A stretch of 64,000 nt of DNA from Bacteroidota bacterium (GCA_023415495.1 JAEZKK010000023.1:124001-188000); one strand, 5' to 3'. Shown: positions 1 to 9,092, counted from the first letter of the stretch. Numbers and translations: made by a program. Notes: generated by a model from the letters alone, not told the origin.

Positions 1-1
1 T

Positions 2-712
2 TTATCACCTAAGAACAATCCTCTAATGAATAAGAAAATACGTCAGGCCATTAATTATGGATTTGATAGAGAAAAGATGATTAAGTATCTTAGAAATAAT
101 ATTGGATATGCAGGAAATTACGGGATTATACCAGTAGGACTTCCCGGCTTTGATACAACAGCAAAAAGGTATTATTATTCTGTTGAAAGGTCAAGAGAAT
201 TGCTAAAAGAAGCGGGCTTCCCAAATGGTAAAGGATTACCACCAATTACACTTCAAACCACTGCCACTTATTTGGATTTATGTAAGTATATTCAATCTCA
301 GCTAAATCTTATAGGATTTGATATTAAAATAGATGTTAATCCTCCAGGGGCATTAAGAGAGATGATTTCCCAATCTAAAAGCTTATGGTTTAGAGGTTCT
401 TGGATTGCTGATTATCCAGATGCTGAGAACTATCTAAGTCTATTCTATTCAAAGAATTTCTGTCCAATAGGTCCAAACTATACTCATTTTTCTAATTCAA
501 GATTCGATATGCTTTACGAGAAAAGCCAAGGAGAAACTGATATGAATAAAAGAGTTGAGTATTATAAGGAAATGAATAATTTAATAATAGAGGAATCTCC
601 AATTATTGTCCTTTACTATGATCAGGTTCTGAGGTTTACTCAAAAAAACATAATAAACCTCGAACCAAATCCAATGAACCTTCTTATTCTTAAGAATGTA
701 AGGAAGATATAA
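2..712 (+). CDS. Peptide/solute-binding protein, SBP_bac_5 family, C-terminal part
   Basis: The gene enters from the left edge: the reading frame is open from base 2, so the first ATG at 26 is internal. The roughly 235 visible residues look like the C-terminal lobe of an extracellular solute-binding protein family 5 (OppA/DppA type), the ligand-capturing part of a peptide ABC importer. The family motif RQAINYGFDREKMI lies near the start, followed by a SRELLKEAGFPNG helix and a WIADYPDAENYLSLFYS segment. The signal or lipoprotein region and N-terminal lobe lie outside the window, so substrate and localisation cannot be judged. The stop is 14 bp from the end of the convergent nitroreductase gene, with no clear terminator between them. 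Confidence 0.85.
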   Translation, partial: LSPKNNPLMNKKIRQAINYGFDREKMIKYLRNNIGYAGNYGIIPVGLPGFDTTAKRYYYSVERSRELLKEAGFPNGKGLPPITLQTTATYLDLCKYIQSQLNLIGFDIKIDVNPPGALREMISQSKSLWFRGSWIADYPDAENYLSLFYSKNFCPIGPNYTHFSNSRFDMLYEKSQGETDMNKRVEYYKEMNNLIIEESPIIVLYYDQVLRFTQKNIINLEPNPMNLLILKNVRKI

Positions 713-726
713 TTATGTTTTCAGGA

Positions 727-1410
727 TTAATGCCCTACAGTTTGTGCTACTATAAATCTGTAATTCTCATCAAGATTTAATAGTTTCATTAGCTCTTCCT
801 CCTGAGCTCCAGCTCTAACTACTGTCTTAAGCTTTTCTTGAGCACAATATAGATATACATTTTGAGATGAGTGTCCTGCATCTAAGGCAGCTATATAAAC
901 CCAACGATTTATATCATCCTTTCTCGAGGACTTATACTTATTGAAATTAGCAATATATACAATATTCAAAGGAGCTTCATTCACAAATATTTGACGACCT
1001 GTAATCTCTCTATAATCTCCCTTAACTACTGGAATTAAAATATGAGAATGAGGGCAATAAAGATATACACCATTTTCTAAAAACACATAGGTTTCAATAG
1101 GATATAATGCCATTGCAGAAGGCACTGTTCTCTTATTTGTTTCCTTTCTGTTTATCCCATTAGCAGCCCAAAGCAATTCGGATAAATGTCTTAAAGAAAT
1201 TCCCTCTTTCGAGAAATTTCTATCCGATTTCCTTTCATTAAATAATTTCATTAGAGGCTTACCACCTTTTGTATTTGGTTTTAGCAAACGAATAGTATCG
1301 AAAGAAGTTAAATCCATAGGCTTATCCTTTAATTCTTTAGCACCATCATTATTTGCAAATACTCCACCAAAACTTAAAATACAAATTAAAACAAGAATAA
1401 TCTTTTTCAT
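727..1410 (-). CDS. Exported nitroreductase-family protein (SagB/ThcOx-like)
   Basis: About 228 residues. An upstream TTG at 1416 is possible, but the ATG at 1410 begins a standard signal peptide (MKKIILVLICILSFGGVFA) and lies 31 bp from a TATCTTTG box. The mature part resembles the FMN-dependent nitroreductase fold: an NERKSDRNF motif (the R-S-x-R flavin-phosphate region), then a LSELLWAANGINR helix, then an ALDAGHSSQNVYLYC helix and a C-terminal AQTVGH end. The family includes SagB-type dehydrogenases and stand-alone nitroreductases. Export from the cytoplasm is inferred from the signal peptide and is uncommon for flavin nitroreductases, though such secreted forms occur in Bacteroidota. The physiological substrate is unknown. 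Confidence 0.8.
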   Translation of the reverse strand: MKKIILVLICILSFGGVFANNDGAKELKDKPMDLTSFDTIRLLKPNTKGGKPLMKLFNERKSDRNFSKEGISLRHLSELLWAANGINRKETNKRTVPSAMALYPIETYVFLENGVYLYCPHSHILIPVVKGDYREITGRQIFVNEAPLNIVYIANFNKYKSSRKDDINRWVYIAALDAGHSSQNVYLYCAQEKLKTVVRAGAQEEELMKLLNLDENYRFIVAQTVGH

Positions 1411-1441
1411 AATCAAAAGGGTTTTAAATTAATAATCAATG

Positions 1442-1449
1442 CAAAGATA
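1442..1449 (-). promoter_or_regulatory. -7 element TATCTTTG for the nitroreductase gene
   Basis: A perfect Bacteroidota -7 motif (TAnnTTTG) on the minus strand, about 31 bp upstream of the ATG at 1410. Confidence 0.7.
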
Positions 1450-1474
1450 GTAATTTAAAGGAAACAAACAAATT

Positions 1475-2593
1475 CTAAAACATTCTTACAATATCGTATC
1501 TCTTATTATTATCTATTGTGAGGCTATCGAAAAGAGTTATATTCTCTAAGGTGAGTATTTCAGGGGGAAAATCATTATACTTTTTCAAAATACTATCTAT
1601 ATTATAATTACCTTTCTTTATTCTTAATAATGTTATATGCCCAACAAATTCTTCCTTATCGCAATAAAAAAACTTTTCCTTTTCCAATTCACTATAAATT
1701 TTGTTTTCTAATATTCTAAGTGTTGAATTTTCTTTTAAACCAAACCAAATTATATACTGATTATTCTTTTCAAAATAACCCAATCTGTCTATTTCTATTT
1801 CAACTTTATCAATTCCTTTAACTGCTTTTGAAATTGCTAATTCAACATTCTTCAGGTTTTTATTTGCTATTGAATTTAAAAAAGCAAGAGTAATATGAAG
1901 ATTTTCCGGTTCCATATATCTGATAATCTTATCTGCTAATTCAATTCTAAGTTTATCAATTATCTCCAATAACTTTTTATTTAATGGTGTTAAAAAAGCT
2001 ATAAATAATCTCTTTTCAAACATGATATTATCTATATAATAATTCAAATCTGTTTGAAAATTTGTTAGTGTATAGTTAATTAGACTACTTGAGGATTTTG
2101 ATAGTAAAGGCTTATTTTTATTATTAGTTTTCTTTGTAGTTGTTGTAGGGAAAAGTTCTAAAGATATATCTTGATTTTTAATTGGAGATTCTATCTTATT
2201 ATCTAAAATACTTATTTTATTTATATTACTATCTATCTTGAATTTATCACAGAACAAATTAGCCAGATTTATATTTTCACTCCCAACAAATACTACTATA
2301 TAATTATATCTATGCAATCTATTAAAAATACTTTTATCCAAAGTGTTTGTGTTCTTAATCAAAAAAACAAATGCCTTAAGTTTCGCTATATAATGATAAT
2401 AAGTTTTGAAGTAATGTGTTTTTTTATTTATTTCTTCCCAGGCTTCAAAATCCTTGCTAAGTTTTAGATTAACTGAGAATGTTTTCCCTATTAACTGTGC
2501 TAAAATTATACTTGATAAATTTGTAGCAATACCAACCGCAGATATCTCATTTTGACTAATATTCTCATCCTTAATTTCGAATTTCCTTGCCAT
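1475..2593 (-). CDS. 2'-5' RNA ligase/cyclic phosphodiesterase (ThpR-like) fused to an IPExxxVDY-like N-terminal domain
   Basis: 372 residues from the ATG at 2593 (a GTG one codon upstream is possible). Residues about 191-372 form a 2H phosphoesterase of the ThpR/LigT family, with both catalytic HxT motifs visible: HIT at 233-235 and HIT at 319-321. Such enzymes hydrolyse 2',3'-cyclic phosphate ends of RNA and ligate 2'-5' in vitro. Residues 1-125 have the pattern of the small Bacteroidota IPExxxVDY family: a xxxVGIATN start, a KLSKDFEAW segment, a FVFLIKN strand and RLHRYNYIVVFVG where the family has IPE...VDY. The signature tripeptides themselves are not kept, so this assignment is tentative. 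A low-complexity Ser/Thr/Lys/Asn linker (about 148-172) joins the halves. ThpR proteins are normally about 180 residues. Confidence 0.75.
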   Translation of the reverse strand: MARKFEIKDENISQNEISAVGIATNLSSIILAQLIGKTFSVNLKLSKDFEAWEEINKKTHYFKTYYHYIAKLKAFVFLIKNTNTLDKSIFNRLHRYNYIVVFVGSENINLANLFCDKFKIDSNINKISILDNKIESPIKNQDISLELFPTTTTKKTNNKNKPLLSKSSSSLINYTLTNFQTDLNYYIDNIMFEKRLFIAFLTPLNKKLLEIIDKLRIELADKIIRYMEPENLHITLAFLNSIANKNLKNVELAISKAVKGIDKVEIEIDRLGYFEKNNQYIIWFGLKENSTLRILENKIYSELEKEKFFYCDKEEFVGHITLLRIKKGNYNIDSILKKYNDFPPEILTLENITLFDSLTIDNNKRYDIVRMF

Positions 2594-2613
2594 CACAAAT
2601 AATTATTTTAGTA

Positions 2614-2621
2614 CAAAGTTA
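2614..2621 (-). promoter_or_regulatory. -7 element TAACTTTG for the RNA ligase gene
   Basis: Matches TAnnTTTG on the minus strand, 20 bp upstream of the ATG at 2593. It lies back to back with the pruA promoter. Confidence 0.6.
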
Positions 2622-2653
2622 GTTTTTTTCTTGGAAAGACCAAAAACTAAAAT

Positions 2654-2661
2654 TATATTTG
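2654..2661 (+). promoter_or_regulatory. -7 element TATATTTG for pruA
   Basis: Matches TAnnTTTG, 48 bp upstream of the pruA ATG. It is divergent from the preceding promoter. Confidence 0.65.
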
Positions 2662-2709
2662 CACCAAAATTAGTATAAGAATCTAATAATCAAAAAAAAT
2701 TAATTCGTT

Positions 2710-4338
2710 ATGAACAACACAACTTTTTTCTTTGAAAAACCAAAGAATGAACCTATCCTGGGTTATGCACCTGGCAGTGCAGAAAGGGAAGCTCTTGCAA
2801 AAGAAATTGAACGTCAATACAACACAGTTATTGAAATTCCACTTATTATTGGAGGAAAAGAAATTAAGACTGGAGATATGGGAGAGGTTAGAATGCCAAC
2901 TGAACATGGACATATATTAGCTAAATACCATAAAGCAAATCCAGAAACTGTTAAACTTGCTATAGAAGAGGCTTTAAAAGCACATAAAGCATGGAGCGAA
3001 TTGCATTGGATTGAGCGTTGCTCTATTATGCTTAAAGCTGCAGAGCTTATTTCAAAGAAGTATCGTTATTTGATTAATGCTGCAACAATGCTTGGACAAG
3101 CAAAAAGCCCTTTCCAAGCAGAGATTGACTCAGCATGCGAAGCAATTGACTTTCTAAGATTCAATTCTTATTTTGCTTCTCAAATTTATTCACAACAACC
3201 ACTTAGCGACAATACTGCAATAAACCGTTTGGAATATCGCCCATTAGAAGGTTTTGTTTATGCAATTTCTCCTTTTAACTTTACAGCAATTGCATGTAAT
3301 TTAAGTGCTGCTCCTGCAGTTATGGGGAATGTTACTGTTTGGAAACCTGCAACAACTGCAATTCTTTCAAACTATTATTTAATGAAGATATATAAAGAAG
3401 CAGGCTTACCTGATGGAGTAATTAATTTTGTTCCTGGGTCTGGTTCTGTTATCTCTGATGCATGTTTTGCTTCTGAAGATTTAGCTGGTATTCACTTTAC
3501 TGGTTCTACTTCTACCTTTAACGCTTTCTGGAAAACTATTGGAGATAATATTGATAAATACAAAACCTATCCAAAGATTGTTGGAGAAACAGGAGGAAAA
3601 GACTTTATCTTTGCACATAAAACAGCATGCCCAAAACAATTAGCAGTTGCAATTGTAAGAGGAGCATTTGAATATCAAGGACAAAAATGTTCTGCAGCTT
3701 CAAGAGCATACGTACCAAAATCTATCTGGGATGAAACCCTTGGATATATTAAGGAGATGGTAAGTGATATGAAAAGAGGTTGCGTAAGAGAATTAAGCAA
3801 TTTCTTTAATGCAGTAATTGACGAGAAAGCTTTTGACACAATTATGAAATATGTTGAAAGAGCAAAAACTTCAAATGATGCTGAGATTGCAATAGGTGGA
3901 AATGCAGATAAAAGTAAGGGATATTTTATCGACCCTACAATTATAATTGCAAAAACTCCAAAATACGAAACTATGGAAATTGAGCTATTCGGACCAGTTA
4001 TCACTATTTATTTATATGAAGATAATAAGTTTGAAGAAACCTTAGAGCTTTGCAATACTACATCTCCATTCGCTTTAACCGGTTCAATTATTTCAAACGA
4101 CCGTTACGCTACAGAGATGGCTCTTGATAGACTTCGTTATGCTGCTGGCAATTTCTATATCAACGACAAACCAACAGGTGCTGTTGTTGGAAACCAACCT
4201 TTTGGTGGAGCAAGAAAGTCAGGCACTAACGACAAGGCAGGTTCTGAATTAAATCTTTACCGTTGGGTAAGCCCACGTTGCGTTAAGGAAACATTATTAA
4301 CTCCTGAGGATTATCGTTATCCATTTATGGGAAAATAA
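2710..4338 (+). CDS. pruA: L-glutamate gamma-semialdehyde dehydrogenase (1-pyrroline-5-carboxylate dehydrogenase)
   Basis: 542 residues, the normal size for the monofunctional P5C dehydrogenase. It oxidises glutamate semialdehyde, the open form of pyrroline-5-carboxylate, to glutamate with NAD, the second step of proline catabolism. The aldehyde-dehydrogenase active site is intact: GETGG with Glu293 and GQKCSAASR with catalytic Cys327. The NAD-binding part has SPFNFTAIA and HFTGSTSTF. The C-terminal QPFGGARKSGTNDKAG motif is typical of P5CDH. No proline dehydrogenase (putA/prodh) is nearby. The gene has its own promoter and a strong terminator directly downstream, so it is probably monocistronic. 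Confidence 0.95.
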   Translation: MNNTTFFFEKPKNEPILGYAPGSAEREALAKEIERQYNTVIEIPLIIGGKEIKTGDMGEVRMPTEHGHILAKYHKANPETVKLAIEEALKAHKAWSELHWIERCSIMLKAAELISKKYRYLINAATMLGQAKSPFQAEIDSACEAIDFLRFNSYFASQIYSQQPLSDNTAINRLEYRPLEGFVYAISPFNFTAIACNLSAAPAVMGNVTVWKPATTAILSNYYLMKIYKEAGLPDGVINFVPGSGSVISDACFASEDLAGIHFTGSTSTFNAFWKTIGDNIDKYKTYPKIVGETGGKDFIFAHKTACPKQLAVAIVRGAFEYQGQKCSAASRAYVPKSIWDETLGYIKEMVSDMKRGCVRELSNFFNAVIDEKAFDTIMKYVERAKTSNDAEIAIGGNADKSKGYFIDPTIIIAKTPKYETMEIELFGPVITIYLYEDNKFEETLELCNTTSPFALTGSIISNDRYATEMALDRLRYAAGNFYINDKPTGAVVGNQPFGGARKSGTNDKAGSELNLYRWVSPRCVKETLLTPEDYRYPFMGK

Positions 4339-4360
4339 TCAATAATAAAACAATAAATTT

Positions 4361-4400
4361 AAAGAGACTTGTTAGTTTTTATCTAATAAGTCTCTTTTTT
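4361..4400 (+). terminator. Intrinsic terminator after pruA
   Basis: Stem of about 13 bp with one mismatch (arms 4363-4375 and 4383-4395, AGAGACTTGTTAG against CTAATAAGTCTCT), followed by a T run. Confidence 0.85.
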
Positions 4401-4403
4401 TAT

Positions 4404-4411
4404 TATCTTTG
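4404..4411 (+). promoter_or_regulatory. -7 element TATCTTTG for the sorted surface protein
   Basis: Perfect TAnnTTTG 39 bp before the ATG at 4451. It overlaps an earlier in-frame ATG at 4409, which therefore cannot be the translation start. Confidence 0.8.
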
Positions 4412-4450
4412 CACCTATTAACAGATGATAAAAATCTAAATTCAATTATT

Positions 4451-7279
4451 ATGAAGAAATTATTACTTTTTTTGTTGGTGATTATCTTTGGTTTTGAATC
4501 TTTTTCACAATGCATTCAACCAAGAAATCTAAGAATTTATAACAATTATTCCGACTCTACTCATCTCTTAACTTGGTCTCCAGGTGATAATATTCAGACA
4601 TTATGGGAAATTCAAGCCTCAATCGGAGATTCAAATTTTATTGATTACAATTCTTATGTTTCTAGTTCAAACAGTTATATAATTAATAATTTAATTCAGG
4701 GAGTAGAGTATTTTATAAGAGTTAGAGGTGCTTGCATGGGAGATTTCAGCCCTTATTCAAAAATAATCAAATATAAGGCAAGCTTTTGCAATTCACCTGT
4801 AATTTCTAATATTAAAAATATTACTTCTATTAGTGCAGAATTAGACTTTATAATAATGGATTCAAATTCTATTGAATGGGAATTAGGATATAGAATTAAT
4901 AATAGTGAATCTGATTATACAGTAGTATCACTTGATACTAATTATTATAAATTTGAAAACCTTAATCCAAATACAAGTTATGATTATTATTTAAAAACAA
5001 TTTGTTCTGATGAGGATTCTCCTATGTCTCCTATCAAACAGTTTACCACATCTCCATTAGTTTTAAATGCATTAACTAATAATAAAACTTTCTATTCTGA
5101 TGGAGAATATATTTATGATGATGGAGGAGAATTAGGTGACCATGGAAACAATTATAATTATTCAGTAAAGATTTGCCCTAAGGATAATGAAGACAAATCA
5201 AAAAGAATTGCTCTGAGATTTGATGAGTTTTCTTTAGGAAATGGAGATTATATTAGCTTGCAAAGCGGAGGATATGGTATTGTAGTAGATAATAATCTTT
5301 ATTTCACTAATAATTTTCTTAATGGCAAAACTGCTTATTCTCGTTTAAGCGATACTACTGGTTGTATTTCAATTAATTTTACAACCAATACCACCGGTTC
5401 TTCAACAGGATTTAAGGCTTATGCATATTGCGAAGACAGATGTCAAAAACCTTATGCTGACTTAGATACATTCTATGCTAAGATTGATAAAAACCTAAAT
5501 TATAATACTTATTCTTTTAAATATATTACCGACTCTTCTCAATTAACCCAATTCAGAGTAATTGACTTTTGCGAAGGAGATAGCGTAATATTATTTGCTA
5601 AGCCAAAATTCCCTGAGAATTTAAGTTCATATCCTCAAGATGCAGCAAGTTGTAAGTATATTTGGTCTTATGGAGATGGTAATTATGCTACCACTAATTT
5701 TAAAACATCTTATAAGTGGAATGAAGTTGGAATTTATAATCTTGATTTAACAGTAATAGACACTAACGCCTTATATCTTGATGAAAATGGATGTAAGAGT
5801 TCTAACTCAATAAAAACAATTGTAAGAGTTTCGAAGAATCCTATTAAGAATTTAAGCAATATTCCAGATATCTGTTCTGGTCAACCATTTAATTTAAGTT
5901 CAGGTTATGGAGATGATAATATCCTAACACTTGATAAACTTGGCACAAAACAATCTCCTGTTTTCAAAGATAGTGAAGTATTATTTATCCCTGATGGACA
6001 ATACTCCTACCTTGATAATATAGTACTTCCTTTAAATATCTCTGCATATGCTCCTAACTCAACAATTACTTCCGCAGATGATATTATATCTCTTTGTATA
6101 AATATGGAACATTCATATCCAAATGATTTAGATATCTCTCTTACTTGTCCTAATGGTCAAAATGTCAGAATAAAAACACCTGATCAATCAACTATGTATA
6201 ATAATTATAGATTTTTGGGTATTCCTTTAGGAGGAAACGACCATCAAATTTTCGACTATTATTATGATTCACAAGCAGAATTAAACAAACCTGGTATTGG
6301 ATGGAATTATTGTTTTTCTAATGTAAAATCAGATTCAAACAGCACTATCCTTAATAATTGTAATACTATTGAAGTTTCAAATCCAATAATATTAGCAGAG
6401 GATTGTATGGTTTGTGATTCTACTAATAAAGAAATCGCTTCAAGCTATTATAAACCTGAATATAATTTTTCTTCATTGATTGGATGTCCAAAAAATGGCG
6501 AATGGAAAATAATTATTAATGATTATATTACAGTAGATAATGGTTTCGTCTTCTCCTGGGAATTGGAATTAGACTCAAGCGATATTGAAGCTTATTCATA
6601 CGAAATTAATGTAGATAATATTGTTTGGGATTCTCCTTACATTACTTCAGTTAATACTTTTAATTCCATTTTTACTCCTCCTTTTGATTCATTAGGAATT
6701 TACAATACAAATATTAGCTTAATAGATGAATATGGTTGTGTATATGATACAAACACATCCTTAAATGTTATTCAAAGTCCAGAAACTCCTTCAAATCTAA
6801 ACCTTAGTTTCCAAGGAAACAATATTCAACTAACATGGGAAGGAAGCTCTAATCAATATCAAGTTTATAGGGATGACTCTTTGATAGCAGAGGTAAATCT
6901 ACCTATTTATATTGATAATAATATGGACACTACTTCTAACTATTGTTATAAGGTAATTGCACGTGGAGAAGAATGTAATAGTGCTTTTTCTGATAAACTA
7001 TGTTCTTTGATTGGGTTGGAAGATGAAATTAGACATGATTTATCGGCAAAACTTTATCCAAATCCAACCAATGGTAAAACAATTTTAGAGATTAATGGAC
7101 TAAATACCAATTCTAATGTTTTGGTTTACGACCTTAAGGGAAGAGTTTTAAAAACATATAAATTCAATCCTCACCAAGATAGACTTGAAATAGACGCAAG
7201 CAATCTTGAAAAAGGAATCTACTATATTAAGATATTTAATAACGCAAGCAGTATTACCAAGAAATTAGTTGTAAATTAA
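4451..7279 (+). CDS. Type IX-secreted surface protein with FN3, PKD and P-domain-like modules
   Basis: 942 residues starting MKKLLLFLLVIIFGFES, a signal peptide. In order: a fibronectin type III-like module (about 20-110, LTWSPGDNIQTLWEIQ), a second FN3-like module (about 115-200), a PKD-like segment (IWSYGDGNY, near 405), a long module resembling the proprotein convertase P domain (about 500-720, with HSYPNDLDISLTCPNG and FVFSWELELD), another FN3-like stretch (about 770-860), and a type A C-terminal sorting domain (LYPNPTNGK through GIYYIKIF, last 75 residues). By family knowledge the tail directs T9SS export and attachment to the cell surface. The protein has no obvious catalytic domain; an adhesion or matrix role is inference. 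The start was set by the promoter at 4404. Confidence 0.85.
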   Translation: MKKLLLFLLVIIFGFESFSQCIQPRNLRIYNNYSDSTHLLTWSPGDNIQTLWEIQASIGDSNFIDYNSYVSSSNSYIINNLIQGVEYFIRVRGACMGDFSPYSKIIKYKASFCNSPVISNIKNITSISAELDFIIMDSNSIEWELGYRINNSESDYTVVSLDTNYYKFENLNPNTSYDYYLKTICSDEDSPMSPIKQFTTSPLVLNALTNNKTFYSDGEYIYDDGGELGDHGNNYNYSVKICPKDNEDKSKRIALRFDEFSLGNGDYISLQSGGYGIVVDNNLYFTNNFLNGKTAYSRLSDTTGCISINFTTNTTGSSTGFKAYAYCEDRCQKPYADLDTFYAKIDKNLNYNTYSFKYITDSSQLTQFRVIDFCEGDSVILFAKPKFPENLSSYPQDAASCKYIWSYGDGNYATTNFKTSYKWNEVGIYNLDLTVIDTNALYLDENGCKSSNSIKTIVRVSKNPIKNLSNIPDICSGQPFNLSSGYGDDNILTLDKLGTKQSPVFKDSEVLFIPDGQYSYLDNIVLPLNISAYAPNSTITSADDIISLCINMEHSYPNDLDISLTCPNGQNVRIKTPDQSTMYNNYRFLGIPLGGNDHQIFDYYYDSQAELNKPGIGWNYCFSNVKSDSNSTILNNCNTIEVSNPIILAEDCMVCDSTNKEIASSYYKPEYNFSSLIGCPKNGEWKIIINDYITVDNGFVFSWELELDSSDIEAYSYEINVDNIVWDSPYITSVNTFNSIFTPPFDSLGIYNTNISLIDEYGCVYDTNTSLNVIQSPETPSNLNLSFQGNNIQLTWEGSSNQYQVYRDDSLIAEVNLPIYIDNNMDTTSNYCYKVIARGEECNSAFSDKLCSLIGLEDEIRHDLSAKLYPNPTNGKTILEINGLNTNSNVLVYDLKGRVLKTYKFNPHQDRLEIDASNLEKGIYYIKIFNNASSITKKLVVN

Positions 7280-7299
7280 AGACCATTATTCAATAAACA

Positions 7300-7435
7300 G
7301 AGGTCGATTATGCAAATAATAGAGGTCAAAAAAAGGCTTTTTTATACCCTAAAGTAGCCTTTTTTACACCTAAAATAGCCTATTCTCAGTTGGGAATAGG
7401 CTTTTTTCATTGTGAAATAGGCTATTTTTGACCTC
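7300..7435. repeat. Phased palindrome array F (AATAG-n-CTATT core, 21-22 bp period)
   Basis: Between convergent genes. GAGGTC occurs at 7300-7305 and 7322-7327 (22 bp apart) and inverted as GACCTC at 7430-7435. Between them, five units centre at 7336, 7358, 7379, 7400 and 7421. The best are AATAG-C-CTATT (7374-7384) and AATAG-G-CTATT (7416-7426); the others are half matches such as AAAAG-G-CTTTT. Spacing is 22, 21, 21, 21 bp. The inverted GAGGTC ends make this a discrete cassette. It could form several alternative RNA hairpins with T runs and so might also terminate transcription from both sides. Confidence 0.7.
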
Positions 7436-7468
7436 TGGGAATTGCATTTAGGAGATGGTTTTGTTGAA

Positions 7469-8059
7469 TTATTGTATTGAATTTATTGAAATGAATTGGT
7501 TATCTTCGATAGAATTCATTGCATTGATTAGATAAACGCCCTTATAATCGGTCAAACGCATTATTTCTTTCTCTTGAATTATAGAGGATTGAATAAGTCT
7601 TTTTCTCATTGTTCCATTTAGTAAATAGGTCGAAGGAGCAAATAGTTTATTATCCTTTGAAAGGAAAACAAGGTTGGAAAAACTTGTATCGGTAAAATAT
7701 CCATTTTGAGTAATTATAATATCATCACAGTTTCCTCTCTCACCAAATAATCTATTTATCTCTTCCCTATTTTCGAACTTAAATCCATAGAATAAATCCT
7801 TAGCCTCAATAATTTTTAAACTTCTTATCTCTCTTCTATTATATTTCTCGTATGAGTAACTAAAATAATCCTTTCCATAAATTATCCTTAGCTTATATTC
7901 TATTCCCTTATCAAATGAATTATTAAAAACATTATTAACTAAAGTCATATCAAGATTAAATCCATAATAGCTTGAAGTATCTCTCATCCTTTGAATATGA
8001 AAAGACAAATTCTCAGCCACAGAATTTCTAATCCTTATTGTTTCAATAAATCTATCCAT
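7469..8059 (-). CDS. pabC: Aminodeoxychorismate lyase-like, class IV PLP aminotransferase
   Basis: 196 residues, shorter than E. coli PabC (about 270) but typical of compact Bacteroidota forms. It is a class IV aminotransferase-fold protein beginning MDRFIETIRI, with the likely PLP-binding lysine at Lys94 in GFKFENR and the IIITQNGYFTDTSFSN segment near the active site. In the folate pathway the enzyme removes pyruvate from 4-amino-4-deoxychorismate to give p-aminobenzoate. It lies 10 bp downstream of pabB on the same strand, and pabA is divergent just beyond, so all three PABA-synthesis functions are together. A partial, internally deleted copy of its 3' end lies at 32592-32650. Confidence 0.8.
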   Translation of the reverse strand: MDRFIETIRIRNSVAENLSFHIQRMRDTSSYYGFNLDMTLVNNVFNNSFDKGIEYKLRIIYGKDYFSYSYEKYNRREIRSLKIIEAKDLFYGFKFENREEINRLFGERGNCDDIIITQNGYFTDTSFSNLVFLSKDNKLFAPSTYLLNGTMRKRLIQSSIIQEKEIMRLTDYKGVYLINAMNSIEDNQFISINSIQ

Positions 8060-8069
8060 AATTCTTTAA

Positions 8070-9041
8070 TTAAAAAGGGAAATAAATCTTTTTCAATACT
8101 TCGCAATACTCATCCTTTGCATCGCTATTTATAGTTATCCCACCTCCTGAGCGGAAATACAATTTATTATTATCCTTTTCAATAAAGCGAATCATAACGC
8201 AGGAATCAAAATCCTTACCATCGAAATATCCAAACACTCCAGTATAGAATCCTCTTTCTATTCCTTCTGCTTTCTCAATAGCCTTTAGGGTAGAAGGTTT
8301 TGGAGCTCCAGATATAGAGCCAGCAGGTAATAGATTAATAATTATATCTCCAAGCCTATTTCTCCAATCCTTTTCCAATTCTCCTTCAATCTCAGAGCTA
8401 ACCTGGTAAATACTTCCCTTATTTGTTTCTATCTTATCCAAATACCTATTTCTAACCACTTTAACATTATTGGAAACAGAGTTTAAATCATTCCTCATCA
8501 AATCCACAATAGTATAATGCTCACATTTCTCCTTATAATCCTCAAGTATTATCTTATCTGCAAAAGGAATATCGGCAGATATTGTTCCCTTCATAGGGTA
8601 GGTCATTATCCTATTATCAATTATTCTAATAAAACTCTCTGGAGAAAAGCAAGTAAAAACATCCTTTAGGTAAATCTTATACTTCGATTTACTCCTTAGA
8701 AAGACTTCAATCATTGAAAGATTTGTCTCAATCTCTGTTCTAATGGTTAGATTTGCAAGGAAGCTATCCCCTCTTTTTAAGGCATTTTGAATTATATTGA
8801 ATTTCTCTTTATAAGTCTCAAGAGAAATTGGATAGGATTTTAAATAAAAATCACTTTCCTTTTCTAATTCCTTAGCATTAAAATTAGAATATCCTATGGT
8901 TTGAAACAAGAAATCTTTATCCTCAAAAGGAGATTCAATAAGCCTTGCCCTTTTCATTTCATAGTCTAAAATAAAAGCAAAGGGTTTATTATTGGATGAG
9001 AGAGTATTTATATTTTGTTTTAAATCTTCAACAGAAATCAT
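8070..9041 (-). CDS. pabB: Aminodeoxychorismate synthase component I
   Basis: 323 residues from the ATG at 9041 (MISVEDLKQN). An upstream TTG at 9068 lies inside a -7 promoter box and is rejected. This is the chorismate-binding domain of PabB/TrpE enzymes with only a short N-terminal extension. Recognisable motifs are YPMKGT (the PabB-type lysine in the active site), DLMRNDLNSVSNN, and GSISGAPKPSTLKAIEKAE. With PabA it converts chorismate and glutamine to aminodeoxychorismate. The Lys in MKGT and the pabA and pabC neighbours favour PABA over anthranilate synthesis. Confidence 0.85.
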   Translation of the reverse strand: MISVEDLKQNINTLSSNNKPFAFILDYEMKRARLIESPFEDKDFLFQTIGYSNFNAKELEKESDFYLKSYPISLETYKEKFNIIQNALKRGDSFLANLTIRTEIETNLSMIEVFLRSKSKYKIYLKDVFTCFSPESFIRIIDNRIMTYPMKGTISADIPFADKIILEDYKEKCEHYTIVDLMRNDLNSVSNNVKVVRNRYLDKIETNKGSIYQVSSEIEGELEKDWRNRLGDIIINLLPAGSISGAPKPSTLKAIEKAEGIERGFYTGVFGYFDGKDFDSCVMIRFIEKDNNKLYFRSGGGITINSDAKDEYCEVLKKIYFPF

Positions 9042-9065
9042 AAAAAAGTAAATATATAAGGATTG

Positions 9066-9073
9066 CAAAAATA
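9066..9073 (-). promoter_or_regulatory. -7 element TATTTTTG for pabB-pabC
   Basis: TAnnTTTG on the minus strand, 24 bp before the ATG at 9041. It is back to back with the pabA promoter. Confidence 0.6.
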
Positions 9074-9092
9074 AGTCTTTAATTTTAATCCC

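Noticed and set aside
3675..4004. Long antisense ORFs inside pruA, clpB, ettA and other genes
   Set aside because: They are opposite-strand shadows of strongly conserved genes with no promoter or family similarity.
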